The notes: generated by a model from the sequence alone, not told the origin. Counted from the first letter of the stretch, positions 1 to 11,718 are shown. The stretch: 64,000 nucleotides of DNA from Megalonaias nervosa (GCA_016617855.1 JAECUM010001756.1:143866-207865); one strand, 5' to 3'. Program-made: numbers and translations.

Positions 1-269
1 AAGTGTTGTAAATAACAGAAATGTATATTTTTTCCTATCTGCAGTATATTTTATGTATACATTAATCATACAAACCAGAAGTCACTTTGACATGTGTTTG
101 ATTTATAACTGTACATTCTTGTCTGGTTTTGTACCGTTTGAAACAACAAGGCACCACATAACACCCACCATTACGCTGATATTCAAATTTACAAGTGCAA
201 TTTATTATTGTTGTTATTGTTCCAGTGCTTATATTATCCTTTCATTATTGATATTATTATTATGATTAT

Positions 270-519
270 TATTATCGCAAATAATCCTGGTAATTTTGTC
301 ATAATTGAATAGATATATAAGTAATAAAGTTACTGCTATCTGATTGGTTTTTTTTTTGTCTATTATTATTCTTCTACTCATTATTATTGTTATTAATATT
401 ATCATTATTATTATTATTGCAAATAATCCAGGTAATTTGTCATAATTGCATGCAAATGTAAGTAATAAAAGTTACTGTTATATGTGTCAATGATTATTTT
501 TGCTACTGTTATTCTTCTA

Positions 520-567
<48 letters not shown>
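270..567. repeat. Duplicated unit with ATT microsatellites
   Basis: Two copies of a unit of about 135 bp lie head to tail. Each starts near 'gcaaataatcc', continues with 'ggtaatt..gtcataattg' and 'agtaataaa.gttactg', and ends in an interrupted ATT run (about 360-418 and 518-567). The second run is the longest and purest, roughly 16 ATT units. The short open frames here are homopolymeric and are not genes. Confidence 0.8.
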
Positions 568-1380
568 GTTGCAGATGGCTGCGATGAATGTTCCCTGGTG
601 TGACTTTGTGGTTTAGTCAGATGCAGACTGTGTGTAATTCTTAGGATCAGATTTGATGAATCTTTTTGGAACAGTATAATGCACAAGTTGATAGAATTTC
701 ATCACCAATACATATGCCCTGAATATTTTGAGATGAAAATTCCAAGGGAACTGCCCCCAATTAAATTGTCTGAATGAAATGTTGTTATATGTGATTGATG
801 TTTTAAACATGTAAAGAAAGAGGAATGTACATGTAGTATAGTTACTATTTCTATTTTACTTTGTGCATCAATTTAAACTCTGCGTAGTGAATGTTTTTTA
901 ATGCATATAGGTATAAAAGGGTTTAATTAAATATTGCTCATGCATCATTCTACAAATTTGGCATATATATTCAAGATATTTGATCAAGAAATATATCAAT
1001 GTAGGTTGTTTTGGTAATATGTATTAGTGATTTCATTACCTTTTTCTGAGTCTCATGTGTAAATTGGTAACAATGTTAAAAAAAATGAGAGAAAATTTAT
1101 GTTTTTTTTTCACGTCATATATTTATGCTATGTGCATAACACATTTTCTTAATTGAAAAAGTATATAATTACATTTTGTCTGGAAGTATAATTGTCTGAA
1201 TGTACTGATAGAAAAAGTAATACAAAAAGTAATACAAAAACAGCTGTCTCTAACGATGACAGCTAGCCTTAAAATGATACACATTTTACAAACAACAGGG
1301 AAGTACATGTCAAAATAACTTTATTGTCTGCATATGTATGTTGAATTTCAGAACAATACAAACTTTTTAGATTGTAATTA
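568..1380. other. No gene seen
   Basis: AT-rich sequence with short open frames on both strands that have no recognisable protein features. I see nothing else in it. Confidence 0.5.
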
Positions 1381-1512
1381 CTGCACAATAGGATTTTGAA
1401 AATTGACTAAACAACCTATAATAAATACACATTGAGAAAAGAGAGTCTAAATTTCTTAATTCTCTCAATGGACCGTTCAACATGTATCCTATGCTTGGCA
1501 ATATCTTTAGTC
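1381..1512 (-). pseudogene. C-terminal remnant of a THAP/DDE transposase
   Basis: Read on the minus strand, about 1505 down to 1430 encodes AKHRIHVERSIERIKKF, which matches from memory the C-terminal signature of DDE_Tnp_4 transposases (ISL2EU/Harbinger-related), where R-I-H-V-E-R-A-I-x-R-I-K is typical. Further down (about 1407-1381), in a shifted frame, it reads NFQNPIVQ, resembling the 'LxNfqxPiv' end of the same family. The piece follows directly after the CSLH end of a THAP zinc finger (1514), so the central catalytic part of the transposase is missing. I infer an internally deleted, non-functional copy. Family assignment is by motif recognition only. Confidence 0.7.
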
Positions 1513-1513
1513 A

Positions 1514-1599
1514 GTGCAAACTACATATACATGTATCCTTCATTACATTTTTTAATGGTAAAATCACATCGGCCCCAATGATGTACTCATCACATACAC
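1514..1599 (-). pseudogene. Second half of an interrupted THAP zinc finger
   Basis: Minus-strand codons from 1599 to 1514 read on from the other half at 4123-4248. They include a Leu-Pro-Leu-Lys-Asn segment and end DTCICSLH, the C-x2-H that closes a C2CH THAP domain; a stop follows. The first bases (1592-1599) are one copy of the hAT target duplication. If one duplication copy is collapsed, the frame runs without a break across the junction (K-G-A-C-D-E-Y), which shows that the hAT landed inside this finger. THAP domains bind DNA and are common in animal DNA transposases. Confidence 0.75.
1592..1599. repeat. Left target-site duplication of the hAT element
   Basis: acatacac lies immediately left of the hAT terminus and pairs with gcatgcac at 4123-4130. 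Six of eight positions match; 8 bp is the normal hAT duplication length. The two mismatches fit an old insertion. Confidence 0.75.
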
Positions 1600-1614
1600 C
1601 AGGGCTACTCAAAT
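1600..1614. repeat. hAT left terminal inverted repeat
   Basis: CAGGGCTACTCAAAT, exact inverted match to 4108-4122. It is followed by several copies of a GGACCG-type word in both orientations (1617-1665), typical of subterminal transposase-binding repeats in hAT elements. Confidence 0.9.
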
Positions 1615-1911
1615 GGCGGACCGCAGTCCACAGTCCGGACCGCCAGGCCTTTCTTGTGGACCGTGCAAAAGAAATAAAAACTGAAATTTCTGCAACCAAA
1701 AACTGAAATTTTCCGTAACCAATAAAGACCCATCTTGCCTAAGTATTAAGGCCTGTACATTGTGGTACTGGAAATCTATCAACCATATGCACTTCCAGCA
1801 AATAATTGTTCGTGAATTTATAGTGTGGCGTGGTTGGATTGAATTTTGAAAGCTTTTAAGTAACACTGCGGATAAGAACAATTTTATTATAGTTTTCATT
1901 TGAACTCTACA

Positions 1912-3777
1912 ATGGCAAATCCAAACAAGCGATGAAAAATCGATTGCGAAAATCGTACTTTTCACGAATCATGGACAGAGGACTATTTGTTTATCTTGCT
2001 GGCACGGACCGATGCGCGACCCATTTGCTTGATTTGTCACAACGCAGTTGCCGTGATAAAGGGTGGAAACATTAAAAGACATTACGAAAGTAAGCACATG
2101 GATTTTGATTCTAAATACCCTCCACGACTGAGTCTTCGTTTGGATAAAGTGAACACACTCAAAGCAGGTATTGAGAGCAGCATGGCGATGATGAAAAAGA
2201 CCACAACAGTTCAGCAAAAAGCATCAGAGGCTTCGCTTCGTGTAATATGGACTTTGGGGAGACGAAAGAAGCCATTCGCTGATGCAGAAGTTGTGAAAGA
2301 GTGCATGATAGAGGCGATGTTGACGCTATTTGACGATAAAAATATTATTGAAGCGATTGCAGGAATCCCTCTTTCTGACAGCACCGCAAGCCATCGCGTT
2401 GAAGACCTTGCAGAAAACGTGTACCAGCAGCTACTTCAAGATCTCAAAAGGGCACAAGTTTTTGCATTGGCATGTGATGAGTCTACAGATGGCACTGATA
2501 TTTCACAATTATGTGTTTACGTTCGCTATTTCAATGGGAAGGATTTCTCTGAAGATCTGCTGACAATGCTTCCTTTAACTAAACACTCCAGAGGTGAGGA
2601 TGTTTTTCAATGTTTGAGCAAATTCTTGGAGGAAACTGGCCTACAGGTTTCTAAACTAGTGTCATTAACAACAGATGGAGCTCCTGCCATGACAGGAAAA
2701 AGCAAGGGTTTGGCAGCACGTATGAAAGAGATTCAACCAAAACTGCTGTCTTATCACTGTATCATTCATCAGTCAGTTTTATGTTCCAAGTTTAACGCTG
2801 AAGTTGCAAATGTAATGAATATGGTGATGAAGATGATTAATTTCATACGATGTAATTCCACACTCCAGCATCGCCTTTTTCGAGCATTCCTTGAAGAGAC
2901 TTTGTCTGATTATAATGATCTTCTTGTCCATAACGATGTTCGTTGGCTGAGTAAGGGTAAAGCTACTGCAAGATTCTGGAACCTCCGTAATGAAGTCACT
3001 GAATTTCTTTAATCAACAACATCTAGCAAAGCGGCTGAGTTTGTGTCATTCTTGAGTAATTCGAATCAGATGGCAATTATTGCTTTCCTGGTTGATATCA
3101 CTGGATATTTAAATGATTTAAATCTATGCTTGCAAGGAAGAGACAAGACAGTCATACATCTTGCCTCAAAATGTCGTGCTTTTGAAGCAAAATTGGGTTT
3201 ATTTGCGGAAGACTTGGCCAATGATCAATTACTGCATTTCCCAACAACAAAAAGTATAAATCCATCACGTCACCTGTTAGAAACTGCAACAACGTTTGTG
3301 CAGCAACTTCAACATGAATCTGAAGAGCGTTTTCAGGAATTCAAAGGTCTTGAGGGCATTTTCCAGTTTGTTATCAGCCCATTTACAGTTCCTGCTGCTG
3401 GTGACTGGACAGCAACAGCTGAAGCTAAGTTTTCTGTCTCACAGGCAGCCCTTCAGTTTGAAACTACAGACCTTCAAGCTGAAGACACCCTAAGACTGAA
3501 GTTTCAAGAAGTGGATATTACCGATTTCTGGTCCACGTTTGTCAGTGACTCTCAGTATCCAAAAACCAGACAACTTGTTATTGCTGTTCTGACGATGTTT
3601 GGATCAACATACACATGCGAATCAACCTTCTCCACAATGAACATAATTAAATCAAAGTACAGAAATTCTCTCACAGATGAGCACCTGCATATGGCGCTAC
3701 GAATTGCACAGACTTCATACTCTCCGGATTACAAAAACATTCTGAAGCTGAAAAGCCGGTTTCATTGCTCTCACTAA
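1912..3777 (+). pseudogene. hAT transposase with BED zinc finger, two in-frame stops
   Basis: A single frame of 622 codons runs from ATG 1912 to TAA 3775, broken only by TGA at codon 8 (1933) and TAA at codon 367 (3010), with no frameshift. Visible parts: a BED-type C2H2 finger near the N-terminus (C39, C42, H57, H62); the hAT RNase H-like core, with candidate first and second catalytic Asp at D189 (in CDESTD) and D255 (in TTDGAP); a C-x-x-x-H pair just after (YHCIIHQ); and the C-terminal hAT dimerisation region at about codons 560-605 (TCESTFSTMN, KYRNSLTDEHL). The protein would bind the terminal repeats and catalyse cut-and-paste transposition in the nucleus. Length is normal for ZBED5/GTF2IRD2-like transposases. 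The TGA at codon 8 may come from a CGA codon by C-to-T change. An alternative start after codon 8 would still leave the stop at 367. Confidence 0.93.
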
Positions 3778-3967
3778 GGTACCAATGAGTATGAGTTTGA
3801 TGTTTCGTCTTCTAGCCATATTAAAATGATAAAAAGTTATGTTATCTTGTTTAAAAAAATTAAATATATATCTTATTCATTTTCATTTCACGATGTAGGT
3901 GTAAAACTTAAGTTAAAATTATATTTATATATTAAATTTACATTAAAGCACAGAATAACTCTTGAAA

Positions 3968-4007
3968 CACGTTTTCGTAAGTGCTTACTTACACTTACGA
4001 AAACGTG
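3968..4007. repeat. Perfect 16-bp hairpin inside the hAT 3' end
   Basis: The arms are CACGTTTTCGTAAGTG (3968-3983) and its exact reverse complement (3992-4007), around the 8-nt loop CTTACTTA. It lies about 190 bp downstream of the transposase stop and about 115 bp inside the right terminus. It could be a subterminal protein site or an RNA hairpin in the transcript's 3' end. Confidence 0.85.
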
Positions 4008-4107
4008 ACTGTATGTTGAAAAATGTCTTTAAAGTTCAAACAAATGGACTGTAACATTTGGACCCCGAATTTAACCCATTCAAAAATTATGGACCGCCAC
4101 AAAAAGT

Positions 4108-4122
4108 ATTTGAGTAGCCCTG
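4108..4122. repeat. hAT right terminal inverted repeat
   Basis: ATTTGAGTAGCCCTG is the exact reverse complement of the left end. It is preceded by a GGACCGCC word that also occurs near the left end. Confidence 0.9.
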
Positions 4123-4248
4123 GCATGCACCTTTCTCCTTGTCAGGCTTTGGAAAACCGTGTCCAAATCCAATGAACCAAACACCATCTTTCTGGTACCT
4201 CGAATCACTTGTACATGAACCATAGCAAAAATGCTCAGTGGTCACCAT
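4123..4248 (-). pseudogene. N-terminal half of an interrupted THAP zinc finger
   Basis: Reading down from an ATG at 4248, 42 codons start MVTTEHFCYGSC and contain GVWFIGF and FPKPDKEK before reaching the hAT boundary at 4123. C-x3-C near the start plus the downstream C-x2-H (in 1514-1599) fits the C2CH THAP pattern, and a Phe-Pro-x-Pro segment is common in these domains. The last 8 bp (4123-4130) are the right copy of the hAT target duplication. Together with 1381-1599 this is one minus-strand THAP/DDE transposon gene cut by the hAT. The ends of that older element were not found. Confidence 0.72.
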
Positions 4249-6450
4249 ATTAAATAATTACTTTTCCAGAAGAATATATAGCTTGTTTATAAATTTCAAA
4301 ATGCTGCCAGCATCCATGTTACTACGTGTCACTAGCGGCTTTGTCCGAAAACAATATAGCCGCAGCCAGGGCAATGACATCATGGTTTATTTTTACCACA
4401 AGGCTGAATTAAGTACAAGTGCCATTGTATCATGGATAACATAGTAAGTACTGTTTAATTATCCAAATAATAATGACACAGTTTCCAAAATGCAAGTGTT
4501 TCTTTGTGACACTCTATAAAGTTATACAGGTCATGTAGGCATTCAACGCCGATTAATTATTGCATTAACTGGTGTCATTTTTAGAATTTTATTCTATATA
4601 CCTTTAAATGGCAGTTATTCACTTTATTTGGATCCTCATACATCCATATTCCTTGCAAAGTATGTACGGCAAAATTAATATTAAAGTACATGGATATTTT
4701 TGGATAAGATCAACCTAAAGGTGTGATCCAGCACAATCTGAATTGAATGTCATGCGCCTTGATTTCACAATAATAGCTACACATGCTGATAAACAAATTT
4801 GTACTACCCTATACTGTGACAATTATTAAACTCAAAGTGCTTTTCTCTTGATCCAGTTTAGTACATGGCCACCATTCTAAAAGTCCATAGCGACTGATGA
4901 TTTTTGTCTGGAAATTTATTGATAATAGATAAGGTGCAGATCATTTAATAACCAGGATCGAATAGACTTTAGTTAAGTAAAATTAGTTCAGTACTGTATT
5001 TTAAAATGACAATTTATATTTAAGACGGGTAAATGCACTTGACCTGTATGACTTTTACTATAGTAAAAAATAAAGCAATTTTTATTGCTCATCTTTGTGA
5101 ATTCCCCCATTTTTTAATTAACCAATTTTAATGTGTCCTTTTCTCACCAAATGCCTACTCTCCCACCTTGACCCAGGCTGGGGTTGACAGTAAAGTCATT
5201 AAATTCATCATATACTGTCTTCCTATGTTGAAATACATGTATAAACTTTTGCGTAAAATTTACTACTTCACAATAAGGTACTGACCATTTAATTTTCGGA
5301 GAGAGAGTGGAGGCCTAGGATTTTTTTTCTTTTACTTCAGGACAATTAATTTTTTTTCAACTAATATAATGAATATAACTGGTTCTTTGTTCTACAATTT
5401 AGAGCAAAACTATTTTTTCAAGTTATCAGGGGTCTGACATTTTTATTTTAAACCCCCCCCCAACTATATGGGCAGTCTCTAAACCACCCCATAGGAAACG
5501 AAAAAATACCTTTCCTGCATATGTTTACCATACAGAAAAGTACATATCAGGTAGGATGAATTTCCACCACCCAATTTTAGGAGCAACAGTTATATACAGG
5601 ATGACACACAGGCAGACAAAATGTATTAAAATTATAAAGTAAAGGAGTTATGAATACTTGGGAATCATAATCTTCCACTCCGTTCCAGAAAACTATGATC
5701 CTTTAGGTACAAATATGAACTATTGGCCAGAGATATATAGGCACCAAAGTGGGCATATGGGCAGAAATGGTGAAAAATATGTATTATTCATCTACTGGCA
5801 GCTGGAAACCATTAACACAGGAAGAGAAAAATTTACATATTCAACCCACAGAGGTCCTCATTCATAAAAACAGTTTCTCTCCTACTCTTCCTGTTTATCA
5901 ACCTGTTCCATGCCTACTTGAGTAGTAACCAGCAGATTTTCATTAACACATGGCGAGTGAGGGTGATCTCCAGACCTACACACACAGGGTAACTCCAGTA
6001 CTGTTACTGGGATGCTAACAATAAATGTGAAAGGCCAAGCTGACCCTGCCAAAACTGTTTTAAACTTTCAACAAAACAAGAAGTTTGTTTTGTACAACAC
6101 ACACATCCTAGATGCATAAAAATAAAAAAGTTCTCCCTCAAAATAATGATAAAACTACCAAAATTTATTAAAATGGTGCAAAAAATCTGAAAACATCAGC
6201 ACTCTGAATTTGCATCATATACGTACTGTGAACACATATCATCTATCATTGTCGATTCATTTGTTTTCATCAGTATCACTTTTCATATTTTTGCAAATAA
6301 CAGGTCTGTTAGTACTGAAGTTCGTGGCCTTGGAAAGGTGTTCTACTGTCTCCTTGAGAAGGGTCATTGTTCATAGGTGTTTAATCTCGCAGTCTGAAGA
6401 AACAACGAACTCCACACAAATTGGTACAAAATGAAATTAATGACTTCACA
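4249..6450. other. No gene recognised
   Basis: It probably includes the upstream flank of the THAP/DDE element. There is a poly-C run near 5453 and scattered short open frames (for example 4238-4444 and 5658-5867) with no recognisable domain. Confidence 0.45.
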
Positions 6451-6507
<57 letters not shown>

Positions 6508-6512
6508 CATAC
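6451..6512. repeat. TA microsatellite
   Basis: About 25 TA units followed by TACA units. Confidence 0.95.
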
Positions 6513-6730
6513 ATATATCATCATGCCAAAAGAATTCATCTGAGCAGTTGGGAGATTTTTATATTTATAATTGTGCTAACAAGGTTTCCTTAAAATTGGC
6601 AACTGAAGTTAATTAGATTGCCTAGACATCCAAAGAAACATTTTTATTCTATTTCAGTTACATTTTAAAAACTTGATCTTTAGTTGACACTATACAGTCA
6701 CCATTGTGCTGAGGTGCTACAAAATGCTAT

Positions 6731-7020
6731 TAGGATGTGGGAGGTCACGGGTTCGAACCCAGGCCGAGTCACACCAAAGACTTATAAAAATGGTACTAGC
6801 ATCTGCTTCATTTGGTGCTCAGCATTAGGAGGTTAGTGTTAGGACTGGTCGGTTTGGTGTTAGGATAACGTGAATGTGGGGGACATGATGCTAAATGTCT
6901 GTGACATGATGCCTCAGTGCTAGACATCACTATAAATTGCCACACTGCAGACAGTGTAGTGATATGACTGGAAAATTGTTACAGCTACAATAAAAAATCC
7001 AAATCACACACACACACACA
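6731..7020 (+). mobile_element. tRNA-derived SINE, copy 1 (5' end degraded)
   Basis: It keeps the B box (gggttcgaacccagg) and the body landmarks shared by all copies: 'accaaagacttataaaaatggtact', 'cagcattaggaggttagtgttaggactggtc', 'gatatgactg.aaaattgtta', and a CA-repeat tail. The A-box region is not recognisable. Confidence 0.85.
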
Positions 7021-7439
7021 CCATTGCATACATATATTTGCCTACATAACATGGTTTCTGCAAAAGGATGTTCACAACCTCACTCAGGATGGACAGAAGG
7101 AAGTAAGACTGCCCCAATGCACTTCATAATTATGCAATCTATTAATTAACAAATGAAAATGCAGTAACCAGAGTCCCAAGTGGGTCCAGGATCACTCACC
7201 TGGACTAACATCTGCCAGAATGCAAAATCTGAAACATTTTGTCAAGAAATCAAGTCTAGTAGAATACATTCTGTCAGATGTGTCCAATGTCTGTTGAGAC
7301 AATTTTTGAGAAGACACTGACTTGATATTGTCATTAACAGAGTTCAAATTAAAATCAAGATCCACCTACTTATAACAAGTAGATCTGACAGGCATTGATA
7401 AATATTCATGTTCTGGTGACCTTTGTTACAGATGTTAAA

Positions 7440-7800
7440 GGCAATTTATGTAAGGGTGTTTGAATATAAAATTTGGTTTCATTCTGGAGACAGGTATTTG
7501 AGAAGAATTATGTTTCTGAAGGTTTTCCTTCTTTCTAATTTTTGCAATATTTATTATCTGATCAGCATCATTTGAAGAAACTGATAGTAGTTCAAGCCAG
7601 GATGCTTTCTGCCAAATTTAGTCAAATTCTTGTAAACAATTTTTAGAGCTGTCGTATAAAGGTTTTTATATTGTTAGCAATGGCGGCTGTATTTATAAAC
7701 TTGAAAGGAGATCATGCTAGACTGTTTTGAATATAATTTGGTTTTAATTCTGAGGAGTGGTTTTTGAGAAGCTGAACATAGTAAACACTGATGGATAAAA
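7440..7800. repeat. Dispersed repeat, also seen at 35.7-36.2 kb
   Basis: It shares phrases such as 'gatcagcatcat', 'agtcaaattctg', 'tttttgagaag' and 'gcaatggcggc' with 35720-36250 and, more weakly, with 41640-41760. Borders are not clear. Confidence 0.4.
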
Positions 7801-7989
7801 CACAACACAAAAATAAGAACACCAGATGTGGGACCAAACTGTAAGCTTGCCAGGTATAATGGCCAGGCGAGTTTAACTAAACTAAACACATTATCAATAT
7901 AAACTGGTCAATGAATGAAAATGGTAGGTCAGTTTACAAAGAGTACACTGATCACTGTATCTAAATGATGATGGGAAACTTTTTACTTT

Positions 7990-8640
7990 GTCTGTTTTAG
8001 AGAGTTAACAGTTCTGACATGGTCCCTGGGATACCAAATGCTGCTGAGTCAGCAATTCTTAATCAGTTACTGGAACTTTTTATACAAAGTTCAGCTGTTC
8101 TCAAGTTAACATTCCCAAGCAGTTCTAACCTGGTTTTTTGAGGCACTATTATAAACTGTTACCTGGAATACCAAATACATCTATTGCAAAATTGTTAATT
8201 TGATTCAATCAGAATTGCTGAATAAGCAATACTGAATCAGTGCTTTACATGCTTTATTAATGTATGTAATGAATTAATTTCAGTCTGCTTCATTAATATG
8301 TGTAATTAATAAATTCTAATCTGCTTCTTTCAGTGGAGCACTTCTGACCTAGTCCCTGGAGTATAACAATGACATGTACCCTGGAATACTAATTACTACA
8401 AAGTCTGCAGTTCTGAATTAGTCAAGGGCATACTAAATAATAAGTATACTTGTGAAATCTGAATATCAATGGAAATCAGTCCCAGAGTTACCAAACACCA
8501 GTCCCCATGTATGAATCAATCCCAACAATACATAATACTACATAGTCTGGCTATATTCAACTGGTCCTTGGAAAACCAAATACATGTACTGAAAACTTAT
8601 GGGCAACAATTTGGCCAAGTCCAAAGACTTTAAAATACTG
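7990..8640. repeat. Degenerate tandem-like repeat
   Basis: A recurring phrase of the type 'ggtccctggaataccaaatac..aaagtctgcaattctgaat' returns about eight times at irregular spacing. It is strongly diverged. Confidence 0.45.
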
Positions 8641-8739
8641 CTGAGTTGGCATTAGTCTGGGAACCATATGATGGAAAAAATATGAACCACATAAGCAGAT
8701 AAGAAGGAAATACAATGACCTAGATCTATTAAAATATTG

Positions 8740-8817
8740 CCATCATTTATTAAATGGAATCAAATGCCATCATTTATTAAATGGAATCAAATGCCATCAT
8801 TTATTTAATGGAATCAA
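8740..8817. repeat. 27-bp tandem repeat, three copies
   Basis: 'gccatcatttattaaatggaatcaaat' is repeated with one base change in the third copy. Confidence 0.9.
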
Positions 8818-8819
8818 TG

Positions 8820-10089
8820 CACAAATGAGTTCAATCAACACACTGCCAGTCCTTTCATACACAAATCGATACAAAACTGAATTAGATGCACTTCACAAAG
8901 AATGACTTATCTACAAAGCAAGTTGATAGTAGTAAGAAATGATCAAGTTATCTCCTCTTGTACCAAATCAATCCAACAGCCATCTCAAATGTGACAACTG
9001 CAACATATGATATTATCTTTGCTGTCAAATTCGACATATGTTCAAATAATGAGAGCATTCTCACTGGTGGCTTCACTTTACTGCAAATTCTGTTGGAATA
9101 GACCAACCAGATCTAATTAAGAAGAAATCAATATCACATGATCAACTGGGATGAAATTGCTCTCCAGTACTTTGATGTGGCCTACAATGAGAGGTTTTAA
9201 CAGCCTCAAGAGTTGTTTACCTGCGTTATAATTACTTTAACAACGAAATTTAAACTACTACCGTTAATTTAGCAAGGATGCCAAACTTTCAAAAATCTAA
9301 AATATATTAAGGTATTTGATGCAGTATTGTTTGTAAAAAAAACAAAACAGATAAAAATGTTGCAGGTATGAACAGGAAATTTACTTATACTTTAATTTTT
9401 GTGAAAATTTTATGACAGTATTCTGTTTTGGAATTCATGTGTATAAGGTTACATTCTGAAGTCCATTTCAACAAGATCTAACATATATCTGCTTTTGCAA
9501 GTCATTGTGGGTAATTTTTGGCAAGGCATTGTGGGTAAAACTGGGCAAGTTGTATACTTTTTTTTACTATCTGTCCTCTATAGTAATGAATATTTTTCTA
9601 AAGAAGAACCTAAAATTAGTCACAACCATATTACCTTGCAGGAAATTACCAAGAATGACTGCAGAAATGGTATATTAGCATCATAATTTGGACATGTACT
9701 TAAGTCTGCTACTTCTAACAGAAACTGATGTTCATTTCATTCACCGGCTCAAAATAACTGAGCTCTTGTTTTGTCAAGGTTTCTGCTTATCAGTTTTAAT
9801 TTCATGATGGGTTTTCTTTCTTCTGAAAACTGGCAATGCAAAACAGGAAAGTGTTACTTTTATGACAGAATGATATCAATCAGTGGAACCTGATAAAGAT
9901 AAATGTACATGTAGTCAGTACCTCAGGTCTTCAGTAGACCAAATAATGACCACTGTATGCAACCAACTTCCACAGATAGGTTATCTCCAACAAACTCTAC
10001 ATTTTCCTATTATGGAAAATAATGTCTTTGTTCAAGCAGAAAATTCTTTTAAACCAAAATTTGTTCATCTTGTGTTGATTGAACAAGTT
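8820..10089. other. No gene recognised
   Basis: AT-rich, with only short open frames. I see nothing I can name. Confidence 0.5.
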
Positions 10090-10290
10090 ACTGTATATAC
10101 TCACTTGTAAGTAGTGTACAACTTCAAACAACACAGACCATGATCTGCTGTAGCACAATGTACTGGCAGATGGGGGCCTACTTATTATTCCCGACAAACT
10201 GCATTGACCCAGATATGTTGGCCCATTATAGGATGGAACATCTGGGTTGATACAGCTGGATCAGACTTATAAGCAAGTAAATACAGTATA
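10090..10290. mobile_element. Palindromic MITE family 'R2', copy a
   Basis: The ends form an imperfect inverted repeat: ACTGTATATACTCACTTGTA at left and, at right, the complement of ACTGTATTTACTTGCTTATA. Inside are repeated words resembling 'acagacc.tgatctgcc' and 'gcattgacccagat'. The family recurs at 13158, 21471, 24630, 25210, 26796, 43685 and 54192. No protein is encoded. Confidence 0.7.
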
Positions 10291-10310
10291 TCTATTTCAT
10301 TTTGAGTTCA

Positions 10311-10629
10311 CCGCTCTGGTGGCCTATTGGTTACAGCATCCGCCTCGGATGCGGGAGGTCAGAGGTTTGAACCCCAGCTGAGTTATACCAAAGACTTGTA
10401 AAAATGGTACTAACAGCTGCCTAGCTAGGCCCTCAGCATTAAGAGGTGAGTATTAGGACTGGTCGGCCTGGTGTCAGGATAATGTGACTGGGTGGGACAT
10501 CATGCTACATGTCCACGGCATGATGCCCCAGTGCTAGACATAAACTGCCGCACTGCAGACATCATAGCGATATGACTGAAAAATTGTTAAAGCTACATTA
10601 AAAATCAAACACACACACACATACAATCC
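10311..10629 (+). mobile_element. tRNA-derived SINE, copy 2, with target duplication
   Basis: Starts 'ccgctctggtggcctattgg' (A-box region), has a B box at about 10366-10376, the common body, and a CA tail. It is flanked by ttttgagttca (10300-10310) and ttttgagttta (10630-10640), an 11-bp target duplication with one change, which fixes the borders. Confidence 0.93.
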
Positions 10630-11016
10630 TTTTGAGTTTATGATTTTACGAGAAACTGTTTCATTACTGGGAGTATGCCACAATGAGTTATCTATGTCAA
10701 GTTATGAAGTAGTAGGTTTGTCATATGTTGAATATTGTGCCAAGGTTTACATTATGCTGTAATGATATTATTTTCAGACTAATCATCAGTTTAGGTTGAG
10801 AAACTAGAGTCCACTGAAGGGCTGATGCTGTAACATCCAAAAGGAATTTAAAGGAATTGAAGATAAGACTGTTTTATGTTGGAAGTATCTGTGATATTCT
10901 TCAGCAATAACAAGATTTTTAAATTAATTGCTGTGGTGGCCAGACTGGATGTCAGATTGTCACCATTTTCAGTTAGGACAAAGTAAACTCTAGAAATCTT
11001 TTGTTGACAACCCTAA

Positions 11017-11233
11017 ATCAATATGACCAAGCTGTTAAATCAGTGTAACTATATCAATATGACCAAGCTGTTAAATCAGTATGACTATATCAATATGACC
11101 AAGCTGTTAAATCAGTATGACAATATCAATATGACCAAGCCATTAAATCAGTATAACTATATCAATATGACCAAGCTGTTAAATCAGTATAACTATATCA
11201 ATATGACCAAGCTGTTAAATCAGTATAACTCTA
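11017..11233. repeat. 36-bp minisatellite, six copies
   Basis: The unit 'caatatgaccaagctgtt' + 'aaatcagtataactatat' is repeated six times. Because 36 is a multiple of three, an open frame with a 12-residue repeat runs through it. I treat that as an artefact of the repeat. Confidence 0.95.
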
Positions 11234-11463
11234 TGGATCAATCTTAACCAGGTTTTAAATTAATTCAAATGATTGTAAGAATTACCAGTTTGGAAAATCA
11301 GTATGACTATAACAATTAACTGATTTTCCAAGGATGCTAAATATCTTTTTCCACTAGTGAGTCTCAAGATAACGAAGACTATCCAAGATAAATTTCACCG
11401 AGTGTATACCTTGCTGCTCAGATTCCTAAAACATTTATGTGCCTAGAGTTTACTACTACTCAC

Positions 11464-11522
11464 AACTGCAGAATATGAAGTTCACCTTGGCCAACATGAT
11501 ACTCTCTTGAATACCTAGAAAG
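11464..11522 (-). other. Weak candidate exon
   Basis: On the minus strand a 59-bp open segment ends in a good donor (TT|GTGAGT) and starts after a cag. One frame reads ..YSREYHVGQGELHILQ. The acceptor tract is poor and no homologue is recognised. It is listed only because it lies downstream, on the same strand, of the better exon at 14844-14968 and its frame would join in phase. Confidence 0.2.
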
Positions 11523-11718
11523 CTGCCTCAAACTGGTAGTTCATTCAGTAGACAGGAGAAAGAAATTCAATTACATGCCTTGATTCCTCATGCAAGTGGT
11601 ACAACATATAGCTAGGGTTTCTTCAATCAATTCTATGGTGATATGAAGCAAATATTTCCCACAGTATCTTTCAAACAATTAATGCTGCTTTCCTCAGATT
11701 TTACTTATCTTACTCTTA

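Larger units (their letters stand above)
1600..4122 (+). mobile_element. hAT DNA transposon, about 2.5 kb
   Basis: The element starts CAGGGCTACTCAAAT and ends in the exact reverse complement, ATTTGAGTAGCCCTG, giving 15-bp perfect terminal inverted repeats, with GGCGGTCC-type matches just inside. It is flanked by an 8-bp target duplication with two changes and carries one BED-finger hAT transposase frame (1912-3777). The CAGGG.. termini and the BED/hAT protein place it near the Charlie-like hAT elements that gave rise to vertebrate ZBED5 and GTF2IRD2-type proteins (family knowledge, not tested). It is inserted into an older THAP/DDE transposon. The two in-frame stops make this copy unlikely to be active. 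Confidence 0.92.

Noticed and set aside
7190..7240. Possible 29-bp microexon on the minus strand with a good GTGAGT donor
   Set aside because: The phrase 'gatcactcacct' recurs at about 32700 as part of a repeated line ('ggacctgatgtcactcaccc'), so it is more likely a repeat motif; no frame support.
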